NCBI GenBank assembly: GCA_016282555.1
Contig: JAEEKU010000177.1
Location: forward strand, 1-10,331
Source of the DNA: Methanomassiliicoccaceae archaeon
GTDB lineage: Archaea > Thermoplasmatota > Thermoplasmata > Methanomassiliicoccales > Methanomethylophilaceae
DNA: 10,331 bases
Direction of reading: 5' to 3'
Every line of letters begins with the position of its first letter. The first letter of the stretch is position 1. Under the pieces are notes generated by a model that had not been told where the DNA came from, searched no databases, and saw only the letters and a list, made by a program, of their open reading frames with translations. Positions 1-6,990 of this stretch are shown piece after piece. The position numbers and the translations under genes are program-made.

Positions 1-262
1 AACCAACGCGTTCCCCGACGGAGGAACCGTTCCCCTCGCGACGGTATATCAGGCGATCGGAACCACCGATATCGATCTGATATTCTACATCACCTACGGA
101 AGCGTGACTTACCAGAAATCGCTCCAGAGCTGGCAGAACGATCCCGATCTCAGCAAGTGCTCCGCCATAAAGAACGGAGACGCTTACGACATGAAGCTCA
201 GCTGCTCTTACGGATCCACTCCCCAGCTTCTCGACGCGATGCAGGAAGTCTACGCGGCGGTA
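1..262 (+). repeat. Direct repeat copy 1, coding for the C-terminal lobe of a binding domain
   Basis: This stretch matches 937-1198 in frame. Bases 1-136 are identical to 937-1072; after that there are about 14 differences in 126 bases, nearly all synonymous (one clear change is Asn to Asp at 137-139). The similarity stops near 262, where this copy continues into the next domain while the other copy continues to the gene end. The repeat may extend left of the window. Confidence 0.95.
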
Positions 263-1222
263 ACGAAGATCATCGACGGCAGAGAATACACTCCCGTCAC
301 GATCTCCACTTTCACCGACTACAACGGAAACAAGACCGACATCACATTCACCCACATTCCCGAAAGGGTCGTCTGCGGATGCAACACCGCCCTCAATCTT
401 CTCCTCTATCTCGGACTCGGAGACAGAATCGTCGGATGTTACTACAACGAAGAGCCCATCTGGGAAGGTGTCCAGAGCGAGTACGACAAGCTCGTGGAGA
501 GAATCGGCGCCGTGGACGCTGCAGGATCCCAAAACATCTCCGGAAACATCCAGACCAGCGTTCTTTTGTCCTGGCAGCCCGATCTCGTGATCGGATGGGT
601 CGCCTGGGAAGAGGGAAAACTCGGGACCGAAAAGTTCTGGAACGACAACGGATGCAACGTCATGTCTTTCAACAGCATGACCTCCGCCGACTACAGAACC
701 ATCGAGCTCATGAAGATCGATTACGACAACGTCGGAAAGATTTTCAGCGTCCGCGGAAAGACTACCGCCCTGTACAACGAGACCGTTAAAGTCATCGACA
801 ATATCAGGGAGAGCCTCAAAGGAAAGGAGACCGTCTACTACGCCCTCGTAGACGGAGCGGTGAACACCGAGAAAGGTACTGTCAGGTGCTACAAGAACTC
901 CAACTTCATCGCGTCTATTCTTAACTCCATCGGACTAACCAACGCGTTCCCCGACGGAGGAACCGTTCCCCTCGCGACGGTATATCAGGCGATCGGAACC
1001 ACCGATATCGATCTGATATTCTACATCACCTACGGAAGCGTGACTTACCAGAAATCGCTCCAGAGCTGGCAGGATGATCCCGATCTCAGCAAGTGCTCCG
1101 CTATCAAAAACGGCGATGCCTATGATATGAAGCTCAGCTGCTCCTACGGATCCACTCCCCAGCTTCTCGACGCGATGCAGGAAGTTTACGCCGCGGTTCT
1201 GAAAATAAACGCAGAGAGCTGA
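2..1222 (+). CDS. ABC importer substrate-binding protein with tandem domains (5' partial)
   Basis: The frame is open from base 2 and ends at TGA 1220-1222, giving 406 visible residues; the true start and any signal peptide or lipobox lie upstream. From about residue 96 it reads as a Peripla_BP_2 (BtuF/FhuD/FepB, TroA-like) domain: a beta-strand with HIPERVVCGCN, then a helix with LLLYLGLGDRIVG, typical of clamp proteins that bind siderophore, heme or cobalamin outside the cell. The first ~87 residues are the C-terminal part of another copy of the same domain, repeated near the end of the protein (period 936 bp, 312 residues). No new signal peptide lies between copies, so this is one polypeptide with at least two binding lobes. 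No C-terminal anchor is visible. The permease and ATPase follow downstream. The ligand cannot be told from sequence; iron chelate or corrinoid are the usual choices. Confidence 0.85.
   Translation, partial: TNAFPDGGTVPLATVYQAIGTTDIDLIFYITYGSVTYQKSLQSWQNDPDLSKCSAIKNGDAYDMKLSCSYGSTPQLLDAMQEVYAAVTKIIDGREYTPVTISTFTDYNGNKTDITFTHIPERVVCGCNTALNLLLYLGLGDRIVGCYYNEEPIWEGVQSEYDKLVERIGAVDAAGSQNISGNIQTSVLLSWQPDLVIGWVAWEEGKLGTEKFWNDNGCNVMSFNSMTSADYRTIELMKIDYDNVGKIFSVRGKTTALYNETVKVIDNIRESLKGKETVYYALVDGAVNTEKGTVRCYKNSNFIASILNSIGLTNAFPDGGTVPLATVYQAIGTTDIDLIFYITYGSVTYQKSLQSWQDDPDLSKCSAIKNGDAYDMKLSCSYGSTPQLLDAMQEVYAAVLKINAES
937..1198 (+). repeat. Direct repeat copy 2 of the binding-protein C-terminal lobe
   Basis: Second copy of the repeat beginning at base 1, offset by exactly 936 bases (312 codons), so the reading frame is kept. 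The first 136 bases are identical to the other copy and the remaining 126 have scattered third-position changes. Confidence 0.95.
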
Positions 1223-1260
1223 TCCCGCCTCAGGGCGGGATCTCTCCCAAACCTTTTTTT
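1221..1260 (+). terminator. Hairpin plus oligo-T terminator after the binding-protein gene
   Basis: A perfect 9-bp stem GATCCCGCC (1221-1229) pairs with GGCGGGATC (1234-1242) around a TCAG loop, followed by seven T at 1254-1260. The hairpin overlaps the TGA stop. Archaea terminate on oligo-T runs, so the T tract is the likely active part. It sits inside the transporter operon and may reduce permease and ATPase transcription relative to the binding protein, or protect the 3' end of the binding-protein mRNA. Confidence 0.75.
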
Positions 1261-1280
1261 CTGTTCAACCGGTAGATACG

Positions 1281-2342
1281 ATGGAATTAGGAAAGATCTC
1301 GACGGTGGGGCTGATTGCCGTCCTTATCGTCGTTATGATTGTCATCACTTGCGTATCCGTGTTCATAGGCGCCGTCGATGTTCCTTTCGATACGGTCGTC
1401 CGCGTTCTCGCTCACAAATTGTTCGGCTACGGGGATATTTCCGATATCCCCACGTACATGGTGTCCATAGTCTGGAGGCTGTACACTCCGAGAGCGCTTC
1501 TCGGGCTTATAGTCGGAGTGGGGCTGGCGATGGTCGGAGTCGTAATGCAGGCAATGGTGCAGAACCCTCTCGCCGATCCGTATATCCTGGGTATTTCCTC
1601 GGGAGCATCGCTGGGCGCCACCTTCGCCATTCTGATGGGCGCTACGGTCCTTTCCGGAACCGTTTTCCAGGGATTCGGCGTCGAAGCGTTCGCATTCCTG
1701 GGCGCAATCCTCTCCTCCGCTTTCGTTTTCATTCTCTCGGCCATAGGCGGAAAGATGACTACGACGAAGCTTATTCTGTCCGGAGTGATCATATCGTCCC
1801 TCTGCGGCTCCGTCTCCAACATCATCGTTTATCTGGAGCCGAACGCTGAGGGAATGCGCTCTCTCACGTTCTGGCTCATGGGTTCCCTGTCCACGATCGA
1901 TTTCGAATCCGTGAAAGTCTGTCTGATCGCAGTGGTCGTCGGGCTTTTGTTCTTCGCCACCCAGATGCGCAATCTCAACGCGATGATGCTCGGCGATTCC
2001 ACCGCCACCACTCTGGGAGTCAATCTCTCCAGGCTCAGGATGGTCTACATCGTCATGACGTCCGTCGTGATCGCGTTCATCGTCTGCAAATGCGGAATCA
2101 TCGGGTTCGTGGGCCTCATCATACCGCATATATCCCGCGGTCTGGTCGGAACCAACCACTGGAAGCTTTTCCCGGTGGCTATCCTCATAGGGGCGATATT
2201 CATAATGCTGGCCGACATTGCCGCGCGTTCGCTGTCCTCGTCGGAGATTCCGATAGGGATCATCACGTCGCTGTGCGGAGCGCCGGTATTCGCGTACATC
2301 ATGCTCAAGAAATCCTACGGATTCGGAGGGGGCGGGGAGTAA
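1281..2342 (+). CDS. FecCD/BtuC-family ABC importer permease
   Basis: A 353-residue integral membrane protein, the usual length for the FecCD family, which forms the dimeric channel of type II importers for iron chelates and cobalamin. Hydrophobic segments run from about residue 8 to 345, compatible with about ten helices. Family signatures are visible: GVVMQAMVQNPLADPYILG at residues 86-104, followed by ISSGA, and GIIGFVGLIIPHISR at 272-286, the cytoplasmic coupling region that contacts the ATPase. The ATG at 1281 is 58 bases after the binding-protein stop, beyond a terminator hairpin, with only a weak GGTAG upstream. The stop TAA shares its last base with the ATPase ATG (TAATG), so translation of the two is probably coupled. 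The C-terminus is a short glycine-rich tail (GFGGGGE). Confidence 0.93.
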   Translation: MELGKISTVGLIAVLIVVMIVITCVSVFIGAVDVPFDTVVRVLAHKLFGYGDISDIPTYMVSIVWRLYTPRALLGLIVGVGLAMVGVVMQAMVQNPLADPYILGISSGASLGATFAILMGATVLSGTVFQGFGVEAFAFLGAILSSAFVFILSAIGGKMTTTKLILSGVIISSLCGSVSNIIVYLEPNAEGMRSLTFWLMGSLSTIDFESVKVCLIAVVVGLLFFATQMRNLNAMMLGDSTATTLGVNLSRLRMVYIVMTSVVIAFIVCKCGIIGFVGLIIPHISRGLVGTNHWKLFPVAILIGAIFIMLADIAARSLSSSEIPIGIITSLCGAPVFAYIMLKKSYGFGGGGE

Positions 2343-3370
2343 TGAAGCTGAACGTAGAGGACGTCAGCATCTCCGTCTCCAAACCCCCGAAGAGGATCGT
2401 GGAGCTGGCGACCCTTCACGTGGACGAGGGGGAATTCGTGGGTCTCATCGGGCCTAACGGGTCCGGGAAATCCACCCTTCTGAAGACCGTATACCGCATT
2501 CTGAAGAAAGAAAGCGGATCCATCGAGCTGGACGGACGCCCTCTCGAATCTTTGAGTCTCAAAGAGAGCGCCCTGATGATGTCCGTCGTCACCCAGCACA
2601 ACTACTACAACTTCGATTTTAAAGTCGAGGAAGTGGTCATGATGGGACGCACGCCCCACAAGAAGACCATGGAGCTGGACAACGACGAGGACCGCAGGAT
2701 CGTGGAAGACGCCCTGGAAAAAGTCAATATGCTCCACATGAAGGGAAGGAATTTCTCCTCTCTTTCCGGAGGGGAGCAGCAGAGGATTATTCTGGCCAGA
2801 GCCCTGGCCCAGCAGACTCCCTGTCTGATCCTGGACGAGCCCACGAACCATCTGGACATCAAATACCAGCTGGAGGTGCTGGATATCGTCAAGCAGCTCG
2901 GATGCACCGCGCTCTGCGCCCTGCACGATCTCAATCTCGCCGCGGAGTACTGCGACAGGATCTACGTGCTTCTCGACGGGAAGATCGTCAGGAGCGGAAC
3001 TCCGGGAGAGGTCATCACCGAACAGATGATCGAGGAAGTTTACGGCGTGAAAGCGTCCGTGGACGTGCATCCCAAAACCGGAATGCTCAACGTGGTATAC
3101 TACCCGGGGCACGCCTCCGGGCCAGGCTCAAACCGATCGCGGGCCGGATCCCTTTCCGGATCCGTCTCCGCTTTATTCTTGAACAATTCCTCCGACTCCG
3201 CACGGGTTTTTAAAATCAGCCGTCAGTCCGGTTCCGGCATCGGAAATTTAAAAGCGTTTGCTATAGTTAGGGGAACTGATTGCAATGAAGATCGAGGTCA
3301 GATACGGGAGGGACGGAGTCCAGGCTGCAGAGATACCCGACAAGAACTACATCGGCACGTTCTATCCTAA
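2342..3370 (+). CDS. ABC importer ATPase (BtuD/FepC-like) with run-on C-terminus
   Basis: The nucleotide-binding subunit that powers the upstream permease. All ABC motifs are present: Walker A GPNGSGKST (residues 37-45), Q-loop Gln85, signature LSGGEQQR (141-148), Walker B CLILDEP (161-167), and H-loop His195 in ALHD. The recognisable protein ends with the family-type HPKTGMLNVVYYPG at residue 256 (base 3109), a normal length. No stop follows: the frame continues for 86 more low-complexity, family-unlike residues to TAA 3368-3370. It crosses the TATA-like box and first 86 bases of the next gene. The extension looks non-coding (AT-rich, Ser/Arg-rich translation), so a lost stop, a frameshift or a sequence error near 3100-3110 is likely. 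The start is fixed by overlap with the permease TAA. Confidence 0.9.
   Translation: MKLNVEDVSISVSKPPKRIVELATLHVDEGEFVGLIGPNGSGKSTLLKTVYRILKKESGSIELDGRPLESLSLKESALMMSVVTQHNYYNFDFKVEEVVMMGRTPHKKTMELDNDEDRRIVEDALEKVNMLHMKGRNFSSLSGGEQQRIILARALAQQTPCLILDEPTNHLDIKYQLEVLDIVKQLGCTALCALHDLNLAAEYCDRIYVLLDGKIVRSGTPGEVITEQMIEEVYGVKASVDVHPKTGMLNVVYYPGHASGPGSNRSRAGSLSGSVSALFLNNSSDSARVFKISRQSGSGIGNLKAFAIVRGTDCNEDRGQIREGRSPGCRDTRQELHRHVLS
3145..3180 (+). terminator. Possible terminator after the ABC operon
   Basis: A 7-bp inverted repeat CGGATCC (3145-3151) / GGATCCG (3158-3164) is followed by the pyrimidine-rich CTTTATTCTT at 3171-3180. It sits just beyond the recognisable end of the ATPase and before the next promoter. 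The T tract is interrupted, so this is a weak call. Confidence 0.3.
3247..3254 (+). promoter_or_regulatory. Archaeal TATA-like box for the LarA/CCG-folP unit
   Basis: TTTAAAAG centred near 3250 lies about 35 bases before the ATG at 3285. With the usual archaeal spacing of about 26 bases, transcription would start near 3276, leaving a leader of about nine bases. A second T/A-rich run, TTTTTAAAAT at 3207-3216, is a further candidate. Confidence 0.5.
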
Positions 3371-5615
3371 AGACGTGGAGTGCGGCGACCCCGATGAGGT
3401 TATCGGCAGCTCCATCGACTCTCCAATCGGATACGTTTCGCTTGAAAAATTCCTCGAGGGCGGTAAGGACATCGTGTTCATAGTGAACGACGGAACCCGC
3501 CCCACTCCGACGGCCAAGGTTCTGGACGCTCTTTCGGGGAGAATGGATCTCAGGAAGGCCAGATATCTGGTGGCGACCGGAACCCACAGGGATATGACGC
3601 AGGAGGAGTACGATTTCGTTTTCGGAAAGCATTACGGGGAGCTGAAGGACCGCATCATCTGCCATGACGCCAAAAACTCCGAATGCGTTTATCTCGGAAC
3701 CTCCAAGAACGGAACCCCCATGGAGGTCAACAAAATCGCCGTGGACGCCGACCGTCTGGTGATAATAACGTCCGTGGAGCCTCATTATTTCGCGGGATAC
3801 ACCGGGGGAAGGAAATCGTTCCTTCCGGGCGTAGCGTCCTTCAGAACGGTGGAAGCTAACCACAGGCTCGCGATGTCGAAGGAGGCCCAGTCATTGGTTC
3901 TGAAGGGAAATCCGGTGCACGAGGATATGATGGACGCCCTCGAGGTCGTGAAGGACAAGAAGATCTTCTCCATCCAGCTGGTTCTCGACAGGCATCAGAA
4001 CATTTACAAAGCCGTCTCCGGAGATCTCAACGGGGCCTTCGCCCGCGCGGTGGAATGGGCCGACGAGGTGTTTTCGGTTCCCGTTCCGGAAAAGGCCGAT
4101 GCCGTCATCTCCGTCGCGCCTTATCCCATGGACGTCGATCTGTACCAGTCGCAGAAAGCCCTCGACAACGGAAAATGGGCGCTGAAGGAGGGCGGGACTA
4201 TAATCATGGTATCCAAATGCAGAGAGGGCATCGGCCACGCCACCTTCCTGACCCAGCTCTCATCCTCCAAGGATCCCCGCGAGGTCCTCGAGAATCTGAA
4301 GGCCGGGTACAAACTCGGGTATCACAAAGCGGCCAAGATGGCGGAGATAGCGACGTGGGCGAAGATCTGCGCCGTCACGGATCTTGATCCGAAACTCATA
4401 TCCGGCGCCAACATGACTCCGTATTCCTCGCTGAAAGACGCGGTGGACGGCGTTCTGAAAGAGAATCCTTCGGCCAGATTCATCGTTCTGACCGACGGGA
4501 GCGTAACCATTCCCAGCGTCAAGGGATTCGCCGCGGATCGTCTGGAAGCCGTCAGGAAAGCGGTCAACGTCTGCACCATGTGCGGCTTCTGCAAGAGCGT
4601 ATGTCCCTCCTTCAAGGCGATCGGATGGGACTCGGCGCTTTCCAGAGGACGTATAATTCTCACGTACGGGCTGCTGAACGGCGATCTTCAGCCGGACGAG
4701 TCTCTGGTCAGAAACATGTACACCTGCACCACATGCGCGGACTGCGTCAGGAGGTGCCCCTCCAAGGTGGACATAGTGGATATAATCGAGCTCTGCCGCG
4801 CGGATCTGGTGAAGAGCGGAAATATCCTTCCGAAGCACAAAGCCATGTGCGAGAACATCCTGGAATGCGGAAATCCCTACGGGGAGAAGCAGCCCAGGCG
4901 CGAAGCCCTCGGAAAGACTCCTCATCCCGCCGAGATAGGGTATTTCGCCGGGTGCACCGCGACGTACAGATCCAGAAAGACCGCCGAGGCGACTATTTCC
5001 ATTCTGGAGAAGCTCGGGACCGACTACACGACCGTGGACGAGGTGTGCTGCGGCTCCGTCATGCAGAGGGTGGGATGGCCTCAGGAGGACGTCACGAAAT
5101 TAATGAAAAAGAACGTGGAGGCGATCAAGGCTCTCGGAATCAAAAAGCTCGTGCTGGCCTGCGCCGGGTGTTACAGAATGTTCAAGATCGAGTACCCCAA
5201 GTACGTGGAGGTTCCGTTCGAGGTGCTCCACATCACCGAATTCCTCGCTTCCCAGGATCTGAAGCTGAAGCCTATGGAGGGAAAGGTGGCGACTTACCAC
5301 GATCCCTGCCATCTCGGAAGGCACTGCGAAGTCTACGAAGCTCCCAGGGAGGTCATCGGAAAGATTCCCGGACTGGACTTCAGGGAGATGGAGTACAACC
5401 GCAAATTCAGCCATTGCTGCGGAGGAGGGGGCGGAGTGAGATCCGCGTATCCGGAAGATTCCATGACCATAGCGTCGGCCAGGCTGGACGAGGCGGATTT
5501 CGCCGACGTGATAATCACCACCTGCCCGTTCTGCGTCAACAACCTGGACTCCGCCAAGGGGGACAGGAAGGTCGAAGTCAGGGATCTGACGGAGATCGTG
5601 GACGAGCTGCTATGA
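3285..5615 (+). CDS. LarA-type nickel-pincer racemase domain fused to 2[4Fe-4S] and two CCG domains
   Basis: A 776-residue fusion. Residues 1 to ~412 are a LarA (DUF2088) domain: DGTRP at 69-73, ATGTH with His101, EPHYFAGYTGGRK with His167 and Lys177, and ANH with His193. These match the L. plantarum LarA residues that bind nickel and covalently hold the pincer nucleotide (Lys184, His200) or act as base pair (His108, His174); Gln290-Lys291 also fit. Residues 430-491 carry two CxxCxxCxxxC [4Fe-4S] motifs (Cys430/433/436/440 and 481/484/487/491). Residues ~550-776 hold two complete CCG domains: C557, CC588-589, C626/629, and C675, CC711-712, C747/750, as in HdrB/HdrD, GlpC and LutA. LarA homologues racemise or epimerise 2-hydroxyacids; the C-terminal half passes electrons. 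A 2-hydroxyacid redox enzyme is inferred. No flavin domain or larB/C/E cofactor genes lie in the window. The TGA stop overlaps the folP ATG. Confidence 0.88.
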   Translation: MKIEVRYGRDGVQAAEIPDKNYIGTFYPKDVECGDPDEVIGSSIDSPIGYVSLEKFLEGGKDIVFIVNDGTRPTPTAKVLDALSGRMDLRKARYLVATGTHRDMTQEEYDFVFGKHYGELKDRIICHDAKNSECVYLGTSKNGTPMEVNKIAVDADRLVIITSVEPHYFAGYTGGRKSFLPGVASFRTVEANHRLAMSKEAQSLVLKGNPVHEDMMDALEVVKDKKIFSIQLVLDRHQNIYKAVSGDLNGAFARAVEWADEVFSVPVPEKADAVISVAPYPMDVDLYQSQKALDNGKWALKEGGTIIMVSKCREGIGHATFLTQLSSSKDPREVLENLKAGYKLGYHKAAKMAEIATWAKICAVTDLDPKLISGANMTPYSSLKDAVDGVLKENPSARFIVLTDGSVTIPSVKGFAADRLEAVRKAVNVCTMCGFCKSVCPSFKAIGWDSALSRGRIILTYGLLNGDLQPDESLVRNMYTCTTCADCVRRCPSKVDIVDIIELCRADLVKSGNILPKHKAMCENILECGNPYGEKQPRREALGKTPHPAEIGYFAGCTATYRSRKTAEATISILEKLGTDYTTVDEVCCGSVMQRVGWPQEDVTKLMKKNVEAIKALGIKKLVLACAGCYRMFKIEYPKYVEVPFEVLHITEFLASQDLKLKPMEGKVATYHDPCHLGRHCEVYEAPREVIGKIPGLDFREMEYNRKFSHCCGGGGGVRSAYPEDSMTIASARLDEADFADVIITTCPFCVNNLDSAKGDRKVEVRDLTEIVDELL

Positions 5616-6418
5616 AGGATCCGATGGCGGCTTTCCGGAGAGGGAAGGCCGTCATGGGAATTCTCAACGTCACTCCCGATTCTTTTTCGGACGGAGGGCT
5701 CTGGGCCAGGCCGGAGGACGCCGCCGGGCGCGCTTTCCGCATGGAGGACGAGGGCGCCGACATCATCGATATAGGCGCGGAATCCACCCGTCCCGGCTCC
5801 GTTCCGGTCAGCGGGAGCGACGAAGCGGCCAGGCTGGTCCCGGCGCTCAGGGAGATCGTTCCCTCGCTAAGCATCCCGGTTTCCGTGGATACGATGAAGA
5901 CGGAGGTCGCGGAGAAGGCGATCGGTCTGGGAGCGGATATGATCAACGACGTTTACGGTCTCAGGGGCGAGGGTATGGCCGAACTCTGCGCCGGATCGGG
6001 AGTTTCGGTAGTCATAATGCACGCTCCCGGGGATCCGGGAAATTTCCATTCGGAGATCATGGGGCAGAATTTCATGGAGGAGATTCGCTCGTTTCTCAGC
6101 GGGCGCGCCCGGGCGGCGGAAGAGGCCGGCATTAAAAGCGGCAGAATCGTACTGGATCCGGGGATAGGGTTCGGAAAGGACGCTTATCAGAATCAGGTTA
6201 TTCTTCGCAGCTCCGGATTCTTTTCCGAAAAATATCCCGTTCTGGCGGCTTCCTCGCGCAAAAGATTCCTCTCGGTCATGTATCCGGGAACCGATCCCGA
6301 CGAGGCGTCCGCGAGGGCGGCCCTGGTCTCGGTGATCCACGGCGCGGCGGGGGTAAGGGTACACAACGTCGGGCGGACTGCGGATCTTCTCAGATTAGCA
6401 GGCCGACGGCGGCGATGA
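5612..6418 (+). CDS. folP: Dihydropteroate synthase
   Basis: A 268-residue TIM-barrel enzyme joining the pterin pyrophosphate to a p-aminobenzoate-type amine to make dihydropteroate in the cytoplasm. Every conserved DHPS element is visible: NVTPDSFSDGG (19-29), ESTRPG (57-62), VDT with Asp93, IND with Asn112, LDPGIGFGK (181-189, Asp182), ASSRKR with Lys217, and VRVHNV with Arg249 and His251. These correspond to the pterin- and phosphate-binding residues of bacterial FolP. The ATG at 5612 overlaps the preceding stop (ATGA), implying translational coupling; Met5 and Met15 are alternative starts, but the ATGA overlap favours Met1. The C-terminus is a short RRRR run that overlaps the minus-strand zinc-ribbon gene by 29 bases. 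The product could feed tetrahydrofolate or a methanopterin-like C1 carrier; the sequence does not say which. Confidence 0.95.
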   Translation: MKDPMAAFRRGKAVMGILNVTPDSFSDGGLWARPEDAAGRAFRMEDEGADIIDIGAESTRPGSVPVSGSDEAARLVPALREIVPSLSIPVSVDTMKTEVAEKAIGLGADMINDVYGLRGEGMAELCAGSGVSVVIMHAPGDPGNFHSEIMGQNFMEEIRSFLSGRARAAEEAGIKSGRIVLDPGIGFGKDAYQNQVILRSSGFFSEKYPVLAASSRKRFLSVMYPGTDPDEASARAALVSVIHGAAGVRVHNVGRTADLLRLAGRRRR

Positions 6419-6584
6419 TCGCTACCGAAGCGGCCGCCCCGATGTAAAACGCGTATTCCCTGAGTTTCTCTTTGCGCTCTCTGGCGGCGTGCGCCTCTCT
6501 GCAGATTTCGCTGCAGAACTCCTCTCCGAAAGGAACCGGGTCGCCGCAGTATCCGCAGTGGGAATGTTCCGGGAGCCTCGTCAT
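6390..6584 (-). CDS. Small zinc-ribbon membrane protein (DUF2116-like)
   Basis: A 64-residue protein: a zinc ribbon (Cys10, Cys13, Cys24, Cys28 in HSHCGYCG...EEFCSEICRE), a charged helix (residues 30-43), and one C-terminal membrane helix (about 45-64). This matches the archaeal DUF2116 pattern of an N-terminal ribbon tail-anchored to the membrane; the function of the family is unknown. The frame is open up to an ATG at 6644, but the start at 6584 is preferred. Family members begin only a few residues before the first Cys, and a TATA-like box at 6607-6615 is placed to start transcription at or next to this ATG, making the mRNA leaderless. The 3' end overlaps the folP 3' end tail to tail by 29 bases. 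Confidence 0.85.
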   Translation of the reverse strand: MTRLPEHSHCGYCGDPVPFGEEFCSEICREAHAARERKEKLREYAFYIGAAASVAIIAAVGLLI

Positions 6585-6606
6585 GAACAGGCGGATCGCG
6601 GAAACG

Positions 6607-6615
6607 TATTTTAGC
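6607..6615 (-). promoter_or_regulatory. TATA-like box for the DUF2116-like gene
   Basis: On the minus strand this reads GCTAAAATA, centred about 27 bases upstream of the ATG at 6584. That spacing predicts a leaderless transcript and helps decide the start codon. Confidence 0.5.
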
Positions 6616-6656
6616 ATTCCCGGCGGAACTGTCTCCTTCCGCAACCAGAATTAACG

Positions 6657-6664
6657 ATATTATA
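6657..6664 (+). promoter_or_regulatory. TATA-like box for the ubiquitin-like/JAB-like gene pair
   Basis: ATATTATA centred near 6660 would start transcription near 6687, leaving a leader of about 30 bases that contains the ribosome site. GAATTTTAT at 6675-6683 is a less well placed alternative. Confidence 0.4.
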
Positions 6665-6701
6665 CCGTCACGGGGAATTTTATCCGGCTCATTCAGATCC
6701 C

Positions 6702-6712
6702 GGAGGCGGTGA
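6702..6712 (+). promoter_or_regulatory. Ribosome binding site deciding the ATG at 6718
   Basis: GGAGGCGGTGA carries both GGAGG and the archaeal GGTGA core, ending five bases before ATG 6718. The in-frame GTG at 6709 lies inside this element and is therefore unlikely to be the start. Confidence 0.65.
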
Positions 6713-6717
6713 CAGGC

Positions 6718-6990
6718 ATGGTGCGCTTCACTCTGAGAAACATAATGGAAAGAACGTCTGTGAAAATGGATCTGGGCGACGAGGATCCCTTATCCGAGAT
6801 CAACTGCACGGCCTCCGAATACTGGGGCGGAGAGTACATATTGCGCAGCGGATATACCCTCCTCAGATCGGACGGGAAGGTCGGAGACTACATAAGAGAG
6901 GGCGACGTCATCGAGGCTCTTCCGGATCCGGATCGCATTTCGGAAGTGGAGACGTGGGGAAGAGACTCGGAACGCATGCGGACGCTGTAA
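6718..6990 (+). CDS. Small protein resembling a ubiquitin-like beta-grasp fold
   Basis: A 90-residue soluble protein with no signal peptide or membrane segment. I do not recognise a named family. The pattern is an amphipathic N-terminal strand (MVRFTLRNI), a second strand (TSVKMDL), a helix-like stretch, then YILRSGYTLLRSDGKVGDYI followed by REGDVIEALPD. That last part resembles the ubiquitin core (GKxLxDxxTLxDYxIxxxxxLxLV), so a beta-grasp Ubl fold is inferred. There is no C-terminal Gly-Gly (it ends SERMRTL), so it is probably not conjugated as encoded. The next gene starts with GTG inside this one (37-base overlap) and encodes a JAB/MPN-like domain, the domain class that normally recognises or cleaves Ubls, which supports the reading. 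Good upstream ribosome site. Certain as a gene, moderate on fold. Confidence 0.7.
   Translation: MVRFTLRNIMERTSVKMDLGDEDPLSEINCTASEYWGGEYILRSGYTLLRSDGKVGDYIREGDVIEALPDPDRISEVETWGRDSERMRTL

Noticed and set aside
1287..3112. Long minus-strand open frames opposite the permease and ATPase
   Set aside because: Compositions rich in His, Asp and Arg and exact antisense placement over well-conserved transporter genes show they are by-products of GC-rich codon use.
4580..5611. Plus-strand frame upstream of folP that would extend it at the N-terminus to 612 residues
   Set aside because: The upstream part is Arg/His-rich out-of-frame sequence lying over the CCG domains; the DHPS match begins at the ATG at 5612.
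6585..6644. N-terminal extension of the zinc-ribbon protein to ATG 6644
   Set aside because: The extension covers the likely TATA box and family members start only a few residues before the first Cys.
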